Under the pieces are notes generated by a model that had not been told where the DNA came from, did not search any database, and saw nothing but the letters and a program-made list of their open reading frames with translations. A stretch of 64,000 nt of DNA, taken from contig OX457027.1 of assembly GCA_949752745.1 (NCBI GenBank), forward strand, positions 91,533,720 to 91,597,719, read 5' to 3'. Below, piece after piece: positions 39,632 to 52,500 of this stretch. This stretch comes from Protula sp. h YS-2021. Its lineage: Eukaryota > Annelida > Polychaeta > Sabellida > Serpulidae. The position numbers and the translations under genes are program-made. Numbering within the stretch: the first letter of the stretch is position 1; the number at the start of each line of letters is the position of its first letter.

Positions 39632-40400
39632 TAGACCAGCCGACTATGTCGGGCAGGTCTTATCCCATCAATAGAGGGGTATCCGTCGTCTGTGTGTACG
39701 TATGTACGTGTGTAAACTTTAACTTAAAATGCTTCTTCTCCTTCAGTTTTGATCGGATTCCTTCAAATTTTGCACGAATGTTCTCTAGGTAGACCTCTCT
39801 TTAAAAATTGACTAAATTGGGGACATTTGTAATTTTGTGGTTGCCAATTTTCAAAATGCTTCTCCCACAATTTTGATCAGATTTTCTTCAAATTTTGCAC
39901 GAATATTCCCTAAGTAGGCCTTTTTTGTTGTTGAAAAATTACTAATTTTGGCGATCCGCCACAAATTGGCTGAATGAGGGACATTTTTTTAATTTTTTGG
40001 TGTCTAATTTTCAAAATTCTTCTTCTCCCACAATTTTGATCCGATTCCTTTCCAATTTTGTACGATTGTTCTCTATGTAGGCCTATCTTGAAAATATTTT
40101 GGCGATCTGCCAAAAATTGTCCAAATTTGGGACATTTGTGATTTTATGGTTGCCAATTTTCAAAATGTATTTTTTTCACACAATTTTGTTAGGATTTTCT
40201 TCAAATTTTGTACGATTATTCTCTAATTGGTCCTCTTTTGAAAAATTACTCATTTTGGCGATATGAGGGGTATTTTTTTATTTATTGGCTTTTAATTTTG
40301 AAATTGCTTCTTCTCCCACAATTTTGATTGAATTCCTTTCCAATTTTGTACGATTCTTCTCCAGTTAGGCCCCTCTTGAAAAATTAATTTTTTCGGCGAT
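39632..40400 (+). mobile_element. Dispersed repeat, AGACCAGCCGAC hairpin family, copy 2
   Basis: A terminal hairpin (39633-39660) is followed by GTCTGTGTGTACGTATGTACG and four to five diverged units of about 180 bases containing CCACAATTTTGATCNGATT, CAAATTTTGCACGA and TGGCGATCCGCC. The tandem block runs directly into the 51-bp satellite at 40400. Confidence 0.7.
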
Positions 40401-41775
40401 CCGCCATAACTTGTAAGTTGAATAAAAATGCGCATTGGCCGAAATAGGGACTGCGCATCGACGCAAGTTTGGTAAACATGGGCACTGGTTCGAAATCGAA
40501 AAATAAATGTGTGCACTGGTCCAAAATGCACACTGCGCGTCAGTGCAAGTTAAATAAACATGCGTAGTGGTCCGAATTGCGAACCACTCATCAACGGAAG
40601 TTGAATATACATGCGCATTGGTCCGAAATGCGAACTGCGCATCGACGGAAGTTAAATAAACATGCGCACTGGTCTTAAATACCGGGGGTTTCCGAAAAAA
40701 GCCCAGGGCTTCTATTTGGAAACTGGCCAATTTCAGGCGCTCATTTTGAAACCAAATAGAAGCCCCGGGGCTTCTATCAGAAAACAGTTTCCTAATTAGA
40801 GCCCCGGGGCTTCTATTTTTTTAGATAGGGGGGGGGGGGAATTGTCGATAAGTTTTTATTGAAAAAAGAAAATTTACCATCAGTCTCTTATTAAAGCGCT
40901 ACATGCTGAGGATATCGGCACAAAAAATAACAAAACACACAAAAACAACAGTAACTAAAAAAAGTCTGGTAAAGGTGGGGGGGGGGGGGGCTGCCTTGTG
41001 AGAAGCACAGGATTAAGCAACAACGCAGAACGTGTCTAGGGGTTTGCCTCACATCAAAGGATTAAGCGCACCGTGTCTGCATTGCTAGTAAACATAAGTT
41101 CTAAAAAGACTTGCAGGGAAGGAGGGGCAACATCACGCCGCCCGTTTCAGTACTCAGCCGGTTATATTTCCAGTAATACTCCGGAGTAAAGGTGGCAGTA
41201 GGGAGGGGGTGTGCGTTCGCCTTGTGCAATGCACAGGATTAAGCAACGATGCAGAACATGTCTGGGGGTGCCTCATATCAAAGGATTAAGTGCACCGTGT
41301 CTGCATTGCGACTAAACACGAGTTTTAAAAAGACTTGCAGGGAAGGAGGGGGGCTTTTATTAGGAAACGATTTTTTCAGGTCTTTATTTTAGCTCCAAAT
41401 AGAAGCCCCGGGGCTTCTATTGAGAAACAGTTTCCTAATAAGAGCCCCGGGGCTTTTATATGGGGGAGCTTCTTTTCGGAAACTCCCGGTAACAATCGCG
41501 CATTAATGCAAATTAATTAAACATGCGCACTGGTCCGAAAAGTCAAACGCGCATCAGCACGAGCTAAACAAACATGCGAACGGCTTATCAACGTAAGTTG
41601 AATTAACTTGCTCACTGGTCTGAAATGCGAGCCTGCATCAACCCAAGTTAAGTAAACATGCGCAGCAATGCATATTAAATAAATATGCGCACTGATTCGC
41701 TTTGCGAACCACACATCAACGCAAAATAAATAACCATGCGCACTGGTCCGAAATGCGAACCCCGCAAAATAATAC
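40400..41775. repeat. 51-bp satellite, interrupted by an inverted-repeat element
   Basis: Units of the form CATGCGCACTGGTCCGAAAT plus GCGAACCGCGCATCAACGCA and AGTTAAATAAA occur at 40400-40679 and 41492-41775. The same satellite forms the large array at 50840-53210. Confidence 0.85.
40680..41491. mobile_element. MITE with CCGGGRGTTTCCGAAAA ends inside a satellite unit
   Basis: The left end TACCGGGGGTTTCCGAAAA and right end TTTTCGGAAACTCCCGGTA are inverted repeats ending in TA, compatible with a TA target site. Subterminal copies of AGCCCCGGGGCTTCTATT occur at both sides. The interior has a duplicated block of about 230 bases (GGATTAAGCAAC and GACTTGCAGGGAAGGAGG). The flanking satellite halves fit together to one unit across the insertion. 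Confidence 0.75.
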
Positions 41776-43184
41776 ACACCAAAAGATTAAAATATTGATG
41801 TTTTAGACGCGGCGTTTTCTTCTTTTCAAAAGGCACATGTTTCTGGTCGTTTCTGCCGCTTGTACTAATTGTGTATGTCCGACAGTACATGTCAACAGTA
41901 CACGATACAATTTCGATACGTTGTTCGAAGTTATTTTTCTGGGAAATAAATCTTTGTATGTATTTATCGGTCTGTGCTCGGGTCCGTTGCTAAATTAATT
42001 ATATAGCTAGCTCATTGCCGTCTCGTCCTTTAAAGCCCACTTTTTCAGGGAAATTTCCTTTTTCATGCACGCTTGGTTTGGTCTTATCGCTTTTCGTAAG
42101 CTGGGGCTTTGTCCTTTGACAAACTTGTACAATGCTACTACCAGTTTTGGCAACCAGACAAGCTTATTCATAGATTCACTAGATCTCGGCTGGTCACAAT
42201 GTCCCTGAACATTCTTGTTGAAATATCTATCTGCTCTGTGTTTATAAATAACACGTAGATCTCTTCAGAGGTCATCTGTTTAATAACAACGCCTTATTGT
42301 TTCCACACATTTGCGCAGGTAGGTAAAACAAAAGATGTCTGCCTGCAGGTGGTTATTTCTAGAACTTGTTCTTTTATGAAAATGTCAAGATATGTGCAAT
42401 TTTCAACGACACATTTTCTTTGAGGGCACCCCATAACACTTCCCAAGTCTGGGTATGTATCTTAATATACTGCAATATCGCCACAGAGGTGCCTCAAAGC
42501 GAGCGTAGTTGACTTGCATATAGTTATATAGCGAGGATTTGAAGCGCCCCGCCGAACCTCAGTAGCGGATCGCTTCTTGGAGCTAAACCCGCCTGTACCT
42601 GTAGTGTCGCCACCTCCCGAAAACAACAGTTATCTCGGAAATGATATCTTTTGCTGAACCTCCTGACAACTGCTGCTAGTTTTCGAATGCAAAATACAGA
42701 GCTGCTATAAGTAAACTGTTAGTATACACATATCAATGTCAGGTTTATGCTGACATGTAATCCTTATGGCTGTTAGCAGTCATTATGAAAAGCGAGTTGA
42801 TGTGTCTTACAGTTTGCATTTAAAATATTTATATTTCGGGATGGTAACATAAAATGGCGAGTTTTTTCAGGTAGTTAATAGCTTTTCAGTGGTTTCAGTA
42901 GTTTTTGTGATAGATGATGTATCTTTTCATGTAAAAGATTTTTTAGAAAGTGAGTGAGTGTATATCAAGGCCAACTGCATTAAGGATTTCACGAATAGGC
43001 ACTTTAACTTGCTACCCCCGCTTAGATTGTTGGAGGTGGATCAACTAAGCCCACAGGTACTGCCGTGATAGAAGATTTTGAAAACACAAAATCGAAAAAG
43101 TTGGGTATAAATAAATTTAATTCATTTGCATAAAATGCCTTAACCATCACATCACACCACAGTCAATAAAGAGACTAACTGATC
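41776..43184. other. Repeat tails, no gene
   Basis: Positions 41930-42130 match 53270-53470 (GGGAAATAAATCTTTGTATG... TTCGTAAGCTGGGG) and are the end of the same repeat family. Positions 42482-42590 are an R1 hairpin-end fragment. Nothing else is recognised. Confidence 0.5.
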
Positions 43185-44606
43185 GGGGTTGGGACATTTT
43201 GTACCTTTGTCACTTTGTACCTCCGTCATTTTGTACCTTTTTGGACACTTTGTACCTCAAATTTGGAGGACACTTTGAACCTCCGCGAAAGACGTTTTGT
43301 ACCTTTTCTGCCGCTTTGTACCTTACCATTTTATACCTTTTTTTATACGTGCAATATTCAGTTAAAACAAAAAATTAAATGCCGCCTGCTCTATCTGGCC
43401 TTCATTTCAGTGAAAACATGTTTATTTATTAATTGCAATAATCTGTAGGATAGTTGTGGAGGCCATTCCGTAAAGTGGCTTTACCGTGATTGCAATTATC
43501 CCGAGTAACTTTTCTTACCAGTGTTAATTGCATTACTTGAGTTTATGTTATAGAGTTACTCAGTGAGTGGAACAGAATTGATCAGCTCTGGGAGTATATT
43601 AAATGCAATCATTTCGAGCAGATTTTCTCCGGAGTTACTCAACTAGACTGAGTGAATCTACTCAGGGGTTACTCTGAAAAATCGCTGTAATTGGCTGGAC
43701 TTTCAGCACCAGTCTTCTAAAATCAGTATAAATACAGCTGCGATTCGTTGCTTAAATCACCTATTAAACTGCTAACCAGTGCTGCATCGGATATTTTGTA
43801 CGTTTCGGATAGAATACGAACTGAACTGATTACATCGCAACGGATAATTCGAGGTTAATGTGGATTAAATTACCGGCTCAACTTTTCATTTTGGGTAATT
43901 TTGGAAAATAATTTAGTTTTAACGTAACTCTGTAAAATGCATCAGAATATATATTGAAATTCTAAAAGCACGCAGACTTGAAAAATGTTAATTGATATAT
44001 ACCTGTCATGTAAAGAGGGCATTCGATCGCGTCAACAAATAGTGAAGTGCGTTGAATGTGAGTATTTCCAACACAGACGATGTGGATTGGGAATATTACA
44101 AGAAGAATTTTTAAAAGCAAAAAAATGTGAGGTCTTACGATGTAAAATACTGTATGTTTTAAATTTCGCTATACCTTCAAAAAATGGGTAAACAAGCCTG
44201 ACAGGGCATAAAGTTAACGGGGGGTCCCGGGATCAACGGGATCCCTGAAATCCGGCTTGGGGCCCCTGTAGTTTCTGTCTGGGGGACCGAAGTGTCTTCT
44301 TATAATTCACCTTTTTCGAGACCCCACGACATTGCCACGGGACCCCTGGTTTTCGAGACTAGGCTCCCACGGGACCCCGAGCTAAAAAGTATTGAATTGT
44401 AAAGAAGCGCGCAAATTCAATTGGTTGGAATTTTTCCCATCTTAAAGAGGGTACAAAATGACTTTAAAAGGTACAAAGTGGCAGAAAAGGTACAAAACGT
44501 CTTTCGTGAAGGTACAAAGCTTCCCAAAAAAGGGTACAAAACGTCTTTCGCGAAGGTACAAAATGGCAAAGTACAAAGTGGCAAAGGTACAAAATGTCCC
44601 AAGACC
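43185..44606. mobile_element. Inverted-repeat DNA element with perfect 8-bp target duplication
   Basis: The ends GGGTTGGGACATTTTGTACC and GGTACAAAATGTCCCAAGACC are inverted repeats. Both arms continue with short tandem copies of ACTTTGTACCT-like and AAAGACGTTTTGTACC sequence. AACTGATC is repeated directly at 43177-43184 and 44607-44614. The interior has one 68-codon open frame (43985-44191) with a Cys/His cluster (KCVECEYFQHRRC) that could be a zinc-binding remnant. An end motif of another element, CAGGGCATAAAGTTAAC, lies at 44203. Confidence 0.85.
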
Positions 44607-44786
44607 AACTGATCACATCATGTTTTTTCCACTAGACGGCGCTTCTGCACCCAACCACTAACATGTACTTCGCTAGAGGGTTGGTCAACTTCCTTCTCAG
44701 CTACATTTCCCCGGTATCCCGACAGAAGGTCGAGCGACATAAGGTCGAAAGTGGCATTTGCGACAAAAGGTCGAAATATTTTTATT

Positions 44787-45190
44787 AGACCCCAACCGGG
44801 CGAGCCCGGGGAGTCTGTAGGATTGCCCTCTGTCCTTCCGTCCGTCTGTCCTTCCGTCCGTGTGTCACACTTTGGATGCTGTTTTGTTTCCACGCAAATT
44901 CTCCGAAACTGTTTACCCTAGGCATATGCAACCTTGCACAGTGAAAATATATATATTGAAGTTGTGCAACGTCGTGTTATTTTTCAAATCGACCAAAAAT
45001 TGCCAAAATGGCGACTTGTCAAAAATTGTGATTTCTTGAGATAACTGCAATGTAAGACTTAGGTGGTATATTGAAGTTGTGCACCGTCGTATTATTTTTC
45101 AAATCGGTAAAAAATTACCAAAATGGCGACTTGTTGTGTCCAGTTGGGGTCTGCGCCTTCGACGATGGCTTGTTTTGTTTTGTTTTTTTA
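44787..45190 (+). mobile_element. Dispersed repeat, CACGACGTTGCACAACTTC family, copy 2
   Basis: An imperfect hairpin (AGACCCC...GGGCGAGCCC...GGAGTCT, 44787-44816) is followed by a GTCC/GTCT simple repeat (CCTTCCGTCCGTCTGTCC) and two tandem units with TTGAAGTTGTGCAACGTCGT. It is the inverted counterpart of 25370-26116. Confidence 0.75.
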
Positions 45191-45734
45191 TCATTGAGGG
45201 TTGAATTTCTTAATTTTCCATTTTTGGCCCGTTAATAAAAATATTAGCAATTCTAATCGTGTTTCATTAATCAAAAGCGGTTACATCTTACCCCCAAGTT
45301 ACAGGATAGTCCATCACAAACTGGAGAAGATTTCGACGAACAATAACCGCAGTTGTGTTTGCGACTGTAGTTGGTAATCAGACTTTTTGAAATCGACGAT
45401 CAGAGACCTGTGATAAAGGTCATTGCATTAACCCAAAGCAGGCCTTAATCTCTGTAATTGCATTTCGATTTCAAAGGGGCGCATGGCTCAGTTCATTCAA
45501 ACTTAATCCATCACACATCGGAGCCGGTTTCAATTTGAAATTTTGCGTTCTCTGTGAGATGTGTAATCCATCAAAATATGGAGTAAGTAAGCAGGCAAAC
45601 TAAAAAAAATGTGCAGATTTTTTTGTGAGTAACATTACCTTCTTGTCTGTGATGGAGATATTAACGATGAGCAAGGGAAAAGTGAAGCTTTGCTTCGAGG
45701 GGTATACCTGTGCACAGAGAAAAAACTAAGCGAT

Positions 45735-46290
45735 TCATAGTGTGGGGGTGTGGGGAAAACGACGTACGTTACCGGAACGTTTCGCCGGATAAACCAAGTT
45801 GTCGGTCAAGCTGACGGCGTACGTGTTAGGCGCATTCCTCCAAGGCACCCGCTGTATCTTTGGAATGTCCACAAGGCAACGTTGAACAACGAACCAAGAA
45901 CCAATAACCTTTGCGAAGCCTGAAACCACAGATTCTCTCACCTTGTTGGATACACGCATCGCAGCGTATGGACTTTGATAAGGGTTATGATACAGGAGGA
46001 CTGCACCTCTCGCACAGCGATCGCCCAGCATCAGATCGGAAATCCTCCGAGGAAGCGCATCCAGCGCCAGAACGTTGATCCGCAGAACCGCCTCACAACT
46101 CTCTGCAAAGACCGCGCCGATGGTGGAAAAACCATCGAGGAGTTCCTCCGTGGTGTTGGCTACAACATACGCGGGAAGCCAGTGAATCGGGAAAATCAGG
46201 AAGGAGACGAGTGACTCTGTTTGTAATAGACTTTCGAATGTTTTCTATACGAGTTTAGAAGAAGTTGTATTGACTTTCAGTAATAAAAGT
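45735..46290 (+). other. Possible terminal coding exon, not recognised
   Basis: A GC-rich island in A/T-rich surroundings has an open plus-strand frame (45975-46214, 79 codons; from a possible acceptor CAG at about 45994). The translation is hydrophilic with KTIEEFLRGVGYNIRG near its end. AATAAA follows about 65 bases after the stop. The opposite strand is also open (45735-46031), so the direction is unsure. No family is recognised. It may be an exon of a host gene or part of a transposon. Confidence 0.25.
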
Positions 46291-46306
46291 GTTGTTAAAG
46301 TAGCTA

Positions 46307-46313
<7 letters not shown>

Positions 46314-46359
<46 letters not shown>

Positions 46360-46390
46360 CCTCTCCTCTCCTCTCCTCTCTCTCTCTCTT
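46314..46390. repeat. (CT)n microsatellite
   Basis: TCTCTC units with CTCCT variants run over about 75 bases. Confidence 0.9.
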
Positions 46391-49300
46391 TTTTTTTGGT
46401 TGAAAATTAATCTCGACTTTTTGTCGCAAATGCCACTTTCGACCTTCTGTCGCTCGACCCTTTGACGTCGACCTTCTGTCGCACAACCACATTTCCCCTG
46501 CTTACCCTAAGTTCTTTGTCGCATCAGGTTTTCTACCCCCTTCGTAATCTCACCTAAATTTATCTGTGGGATATTCCCATCCCCTTCCCCGTCAACTTTG
46601 CAAGCCCTCCCAGGGCTGATTTGATGTCAAATATGTACTGCTGGTGAATGTTTGATACAAAATGTGCACTTCTGTGGATATTACAGGTCAAATTTCAAAC
46701 CCTTTCTTCCTCCCTGAAGAAAAGAATTTTGAAATGTTGCGTTGTAATTAATTACCCCTTTGAAAAATACGCGGAAGTTTAATTGCTTTAATGAACACTA
46801 CTGGCAAGGATTTAGGTTTTAGCGTTATTGTCAGTGGCAGCTTATTCCAGAATACACTAGCCCAAGAGCAGTGACAATTCCACTTGTGTGACATTCGGAG
46901 CCTCTCGAGTCCATTCTGGAATACACTGTAGGTGCCTTATCTCGCCCAAGACGAAAAGTAAGCCTGTGGGAGGCTCCGGGAGATACCCTGTGGCGGGGGG
47001 GGGGGGATGGGCAAAAAGTATATGAATGCCGGTCACTTGCCCCACCCCCCTCCCCCCTCCGGACACCTGCCTCCTAGACACCCGTCCTCCTGTTTTGTTA
47101 ACACGGTCAACTGCCCCTAGACACAGCTACCCCTCCCCCCGGTCATCTCTCCCCCCCTCTCTTCATCGATTAAGGTTGGATATAAGCCTTTTGATGTATT
47201 GTACTTGAAAAGCCCTGTGAAGTTTCAATTTCAATGACATGAATCGACCTCCCAAGTTTCAAAGCGATAGCTATTCTAATAATATGAACAAGATCATAAA
47301 CTCTTTCAATTTTGAATTTTACTTAAATGAAACTTCTTTCCCTCCTTTTGTATGGAAAGGGCGCCTAAAATAGCGACATGGTTGGGGGGGGGGGGGGGGG
47401 CAGGGTAGATTCTGGCTTAGATTCAGCAGTCAAATATTTTTATTGAAACATACAGTGAAATAGCCAATTCACATGCCCACAGGTCGAGGGTACTCCCTGT
47501 AATTCAATTGGGGAGGGGGCAGTTGACCTTGTGACAAAACGTTGGGGGGGGGGGGGGCGGGGCAAGTGACCATTTACCAAAGTATATATATGAAACTGGG
47601 AAAAAACTGGCAAAAATGGAAAGAAACGGAAAATATTGAAATTTACCTGAGATATCAATGGTTAACTGTGTAAGTTTATCCACAAAGTAAATATAGCAAT
47701 ATTGCCATAGTAATTCAGTATACAAACACATACCGTGCTGTTGATTAACAGGTTGGTAATTATTAAAGTGATATTTAAGCAACTGGGGTGGCATTCAAGG
47801 TAAGGGAAGCTTTATTACCCATTAAAATTGCGTGCGACAATTAAGCACCAAGTATCTGACCAATTAAAATGGTCTTTGAACTAAGCGACAGCCAGACATG
47901 GCTGCGTGGACAGTTCCGTGCAGTTTCGTGTACGGCTTGCTGAGACGTGTAATTGTAAGGTTTACACAAACAGTGCTCAGGCACCCCAGATAAAAATGAA
48001 ACGTGACGGGCTACATGCTGTGCCAAAGGCAAACTTAAGACACCAAAGTTAATATAAATGGCCAATAAGTGAACACTGATAAACAGAATGCTTAAGGACG
48101 CTACCATCAGTCGAGGGCGTCACAAGGGATTAATAGGAGGCTTTGTGAGAAATTCCAGAACGTTTTTTTTTCTTCATTTTTTCCACAATTGACTGACAGG
48201 AGTATGGTTTAGGCATATCTTATTTCCTTGATACATTCTTATTTCAAATAACAGACAATAGGCGTTCCTTAATTGATGGGTATTTAAGTGTAAAAATCTT
48301 TGCAATAATAGTCATTAAATCTTAGAAATATTACACGTGTTTTGTGTTTTCGAATTATATAGTTTTTGAATCCGGAACAAAAGGACCCGCCCAAAAGGGA
48401 CCAAGACATAACGGCCCCGCCCGCACCCATTTGGGACCCGGACATAACGGCCACGAGTGAAAAGGCGGACATTTGGGCCCCAAGGTTATATATGTATCAT
48501 GGTTGTGCTCTTGAGCGTCGTCGAAGTTAACCCTTGTTGTTATTCCGCCTTGGCAGTGCGTGCTGCGACGGACACACCTCCAAGATATGCTTCCTGGTTT
48601 CAACGTGCGTTTCTGCAAATACGTGAAGCCATTCCAACAGACTAATTGTGGCTGTTGATGTGATGCAAATACTTGACAGCAAACACCCTGAGACAATTCC
48701 TGAAGACCGCCCCCCCCCTCTCCCCCCTCTCCCCCCTCCCCCCATCTATTGTCACCAGAATCATTAGGATTATTCAGAGCAATAAAGGCAAACCATTTTT
48801 TTTTTAAATTCACAGATTATGCCGGAGATGTGGCTGCCGGCAATGACAAAAACATAAACAAAAGAACAGCCAATAGAAAAAAAAAATGAACTTGTTATTA
48901 AGCAGTAGTCCATAGCATGATAGATTATGCACTGACACATAATTGCAGCTTGTTATTCTTGTGAGGGCTTATTAATTACAGTGAGATGTTCGATTGGTTG
49001 GCATCGATCTTGGCTTGCCTGTCGCCTACATAACAGCATGGTCTGAATGGAAATCCAGACTAGCTGTTTATTGATTGCTCCATATGGATTGGTTCTTTCG
49101 TCCAGGACCAGCAGCAAAGTAATATTACAGTGCGAAAAATTGGGATACTAAAGGATAAATAAACGGCTCAAAATTAAAAAAGGTGTGTGATTATGGTATG
49201 ATTGAGGGTATGTTTGTGTGAGTGAGATCTTCTAGCATTCTCTCCTTGTGTTTTGTTATCCCGCGTGTAACGGAGGGATATAGTTATGGTCCTGTTTCTC

Positions 49301-49528
49301 CTGTCCGCATGTAGTCAGTGCTATCTCCGAACACGGATACGGCATTGAAGGTGTGTACCGTCTTGTTTGTGTTCGGATTCAGGAAAAAAGTGTCAAAATG
49401 ACAGCATTTTTTTGTATAGTTGGAACTTTTCGACGCCGTGTCCAGGCTAGATCTCCAAAAATATTAATCACATTGTTTTGAAAATTCACACACAGATCAA
49501 CTGCATATTCATTTTTGTTTGAGTTTTT
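46391..49528. other. No gene seen; one inverted repeat
   Basis: Inverted arms at about 47031-47116 (GGTCACTTGCCCCACC, CACGGTCAACTGCCCC) and 47509-47573 (GGGGCAGTTGACCTTGTG, GGGGCAAGTGACC) enclose about 390 bases and suggest a small non-autonomous element. The remainder shows G/C runs and short frames without recognisable domains. Confidence 0.45.
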
Positions 49529-52500
49529 AGCCCAGCTTACGGTACACGTAAGCTAGGGTATTCCTATCGCTTTGCGGGTGGCGTCCGTTAGTTAGTTAGT
49601 TAGTTAGTTAGTTCGCTGTAAACTTTGTTTCAAAGTGCATCTGCTCCTACAATTTTGATTCGATGTCATTTATTTTTGGTGTGAGGCATCCCTAAGGGGT
49701 CGTGCATACGGCTTGTGCTTTTCTAGTCGATCGGGGTGATTTTTTAATTTTTGGCGAATTTTTAAAGAAAAAAATTAAAAATGTGTCTCCTCCTACATTT
49801 TTGACCCGATGTCATTTATTTTTGGTATGAGGTACCCCTAAAGGGTCGTGCATACGGCTTGTGCTTTTTTAGTCGATCGGACAATTTTTGTATTTTTGGG
49901 GATTTTTTTAAGCAAAAATTTTGAAAAAAATGCATCTACTCCTACAATTTTGATTCGATGTCATTTATTTTTGGTGTAAGGATTTCCTAAGCGGTCGTGC
50001 ATACGACTTGTGCTTTTTTAGTCGATCGGGTGATTTTTGAATTTTGGGGATTTTTTAAAGAAATTTTAAAATGTATCTCCTCTTACATTTTTGACCCGAT
50101 GTGATTTATTTTTGGTATGAGGCACCCCTAAAGGGTCGTGCATACGGCTTGTGCTTTTTAGTTTGTATTATTGGGGAATTTTTAAACAAAAATTTCGAAA
50201 ATATTTCAAAATGCATCTACCCCCACAATTGTGATTCGATGTCATTTATTCTTGGTGTGAGTGCATACGGCTTGTGCTTTTTAGTCGATCGGGCAATTTT
50301 TTTTTTTTTTTGGTTTGAGGCATCCCTAAGGGGTTGAGAATACGACTTGCGCTTTTCAGTCGATCCGACAATTTCTGTATTTTTTGGGAATTTTTGAAGA
50401 AAAACTTCAAAATGCATTTCCTTCTACAGTTTTTATCCGATTTCATTTATTTTGCTATGAGACATCCTTAGGTAGGTTTCGCATACGGCTTGTGCTATTT
50501 GACTCGACTTGGGAATTTTTGATTTTGGGGGGAATTTTTGATGAAAATACCTCAAAATGCATTTTCTCTTGCAGTTTTGATCAAACATCATTTATTTTGT
50601 GGCTGAGGCATGCTTAGGGTGTCGTGAATATGGCCTGTCTTTTTCAGTCGATGAGAGAATTTTTGAAGAAAAACTTCAAAATGCATTTCCTACTACAGTT
50701 TTTATCAGATTTCATTTATTTTCGATATGAGCCGTCTCAAGGGGGTCATGCATACGGCTTGTGCTTTTTGAGTGAATTGGAAAACTTTTGAATTCTTTTC
50801 GGAATTTTTGAAAAAAAAAATTAAATAAATCTCTTCCTACAGCGCATAAACGCAAGTTAAATGAACTTGCACAGTAGTCAGATTTAAACACCACACATCG
50901 ACGCAAGTTAAATAAACATTCGCAGTAGTCCAAATTAAGTACTCCGCATCGATGCAAGTTAAATAAACATGCGCATTGGTCCGAAATGTGAACTGCGCAT
51001 CGACGGAGGATAAATAAAGATGCGAACTGGTCCAAAATAAGCACCGCGCATCAACGCAGGTTAAATAAACATGCGCACTGGTCCGAAAAAAGAACTACGC
51101 TTCGACGTAAGTTGAATAGACATGCGCAGTGGTCTGAAATGCGAACCGGGCAGCAACGCAGCCTAAAGAAACATGCGCACTGGTCCGAAATGCGAACCGT
51201 ACATCGAGGCAAATTAAATAAGCATGCGCAGTGGTCCGAAATGCGAACCGCGCATCAACGTAAGTTAAATAAATATGCGCACTAGTCTGAAATGAGAACC
51301 ACGCATCAACACAAGTTAAATAAACATGGGCACTGGCCTGAAATGCGAACCGCACATCGACGGAAGTTAAATAAACATGGGATCCGGTCCAAAATAAGCA
51401 CCGCACATCCACGCAAGTTAAACAAACATGCGCACTTGTCCGAAAAAAAGGACCACGCATCGACGCAAGTTGAATAGACATGCGCAGTGGTCTGAAATGA
51501 GAACCGCGCATCAACGGAAGTTAGATTAACATGCGCAGTGGTCCGAAGAAAGAACCATGAATCGACGCAAGTTGAATAGACATAAGAGTCGGGCATCGAC
51601 GGGACTTAAATAAACATGTGTTCTTGTCCGAAAAGCAAATCGCGCGTCAACGCAAGATGAATGAACCTGCTCACTTGTCCCAAATGCGAACTGCGCATCA
51701 ACGCAACCTAAAGAAACACGTATACTGGTCCGAAATGCGAACCGGATATCAACGCAAATTAAATAAACATGCACACTGGTCCGAATTGCGAACCGCACAC
51801 AAGCGTAAGTTAAATAAACATTTGCACCGGTCCAAAATAAGTACCGATCATCAACACAAGTTAAATAAATATGCGCAGTGGTCCAAAATGCGAACAACGC
51901 ATCAACACAAGTTAAAAAAAGCATGCGCGCTGGTCCGAAATGCGAACTGCCCATTAACGCAACTTAAATAACATACGCACTATTCAAAATAAGAACTGCG
52001 CATCAACGCAAGTTAAATAAACATGCGCACTGGTCCAGAATAAGAACCGCGCATCAACTCAAGAAATATGCGCATTGGCCTGAAATAAGAACCGCGCATC
52101 GACGCATGTTAAATAAACATACGCAGTGGTTCGAAATGCGAACCACGCACCAACGTAAGTTATATAAACATTTGCACTGGTCTAAAATAAGCACCGCGCA
52201 TCAACGCTATTTAAATAAACATGCGTACTTCTCCGAAATTCGAACCGCGCATCAACGCAAGTTAAATAAACGTGCGCAGTGGTTCGAAATGCGAACCACG
52301 CTCCAACGCAAGTTTAATAACATTTGCAACGGTCCAAAATAAGCACTGCGCATCAACGCAAGTTAAATAAACATGCCTACTTGTCCGAAATTCGAACCGC
52401 GCATTAATGCAACTTAAATAAACATGCGTAATGATCCGAAATTCGAACTGCTCATCAGCGCAAGTTAAATAAACATGCGCACTTCTCCGAAATTGGAACC

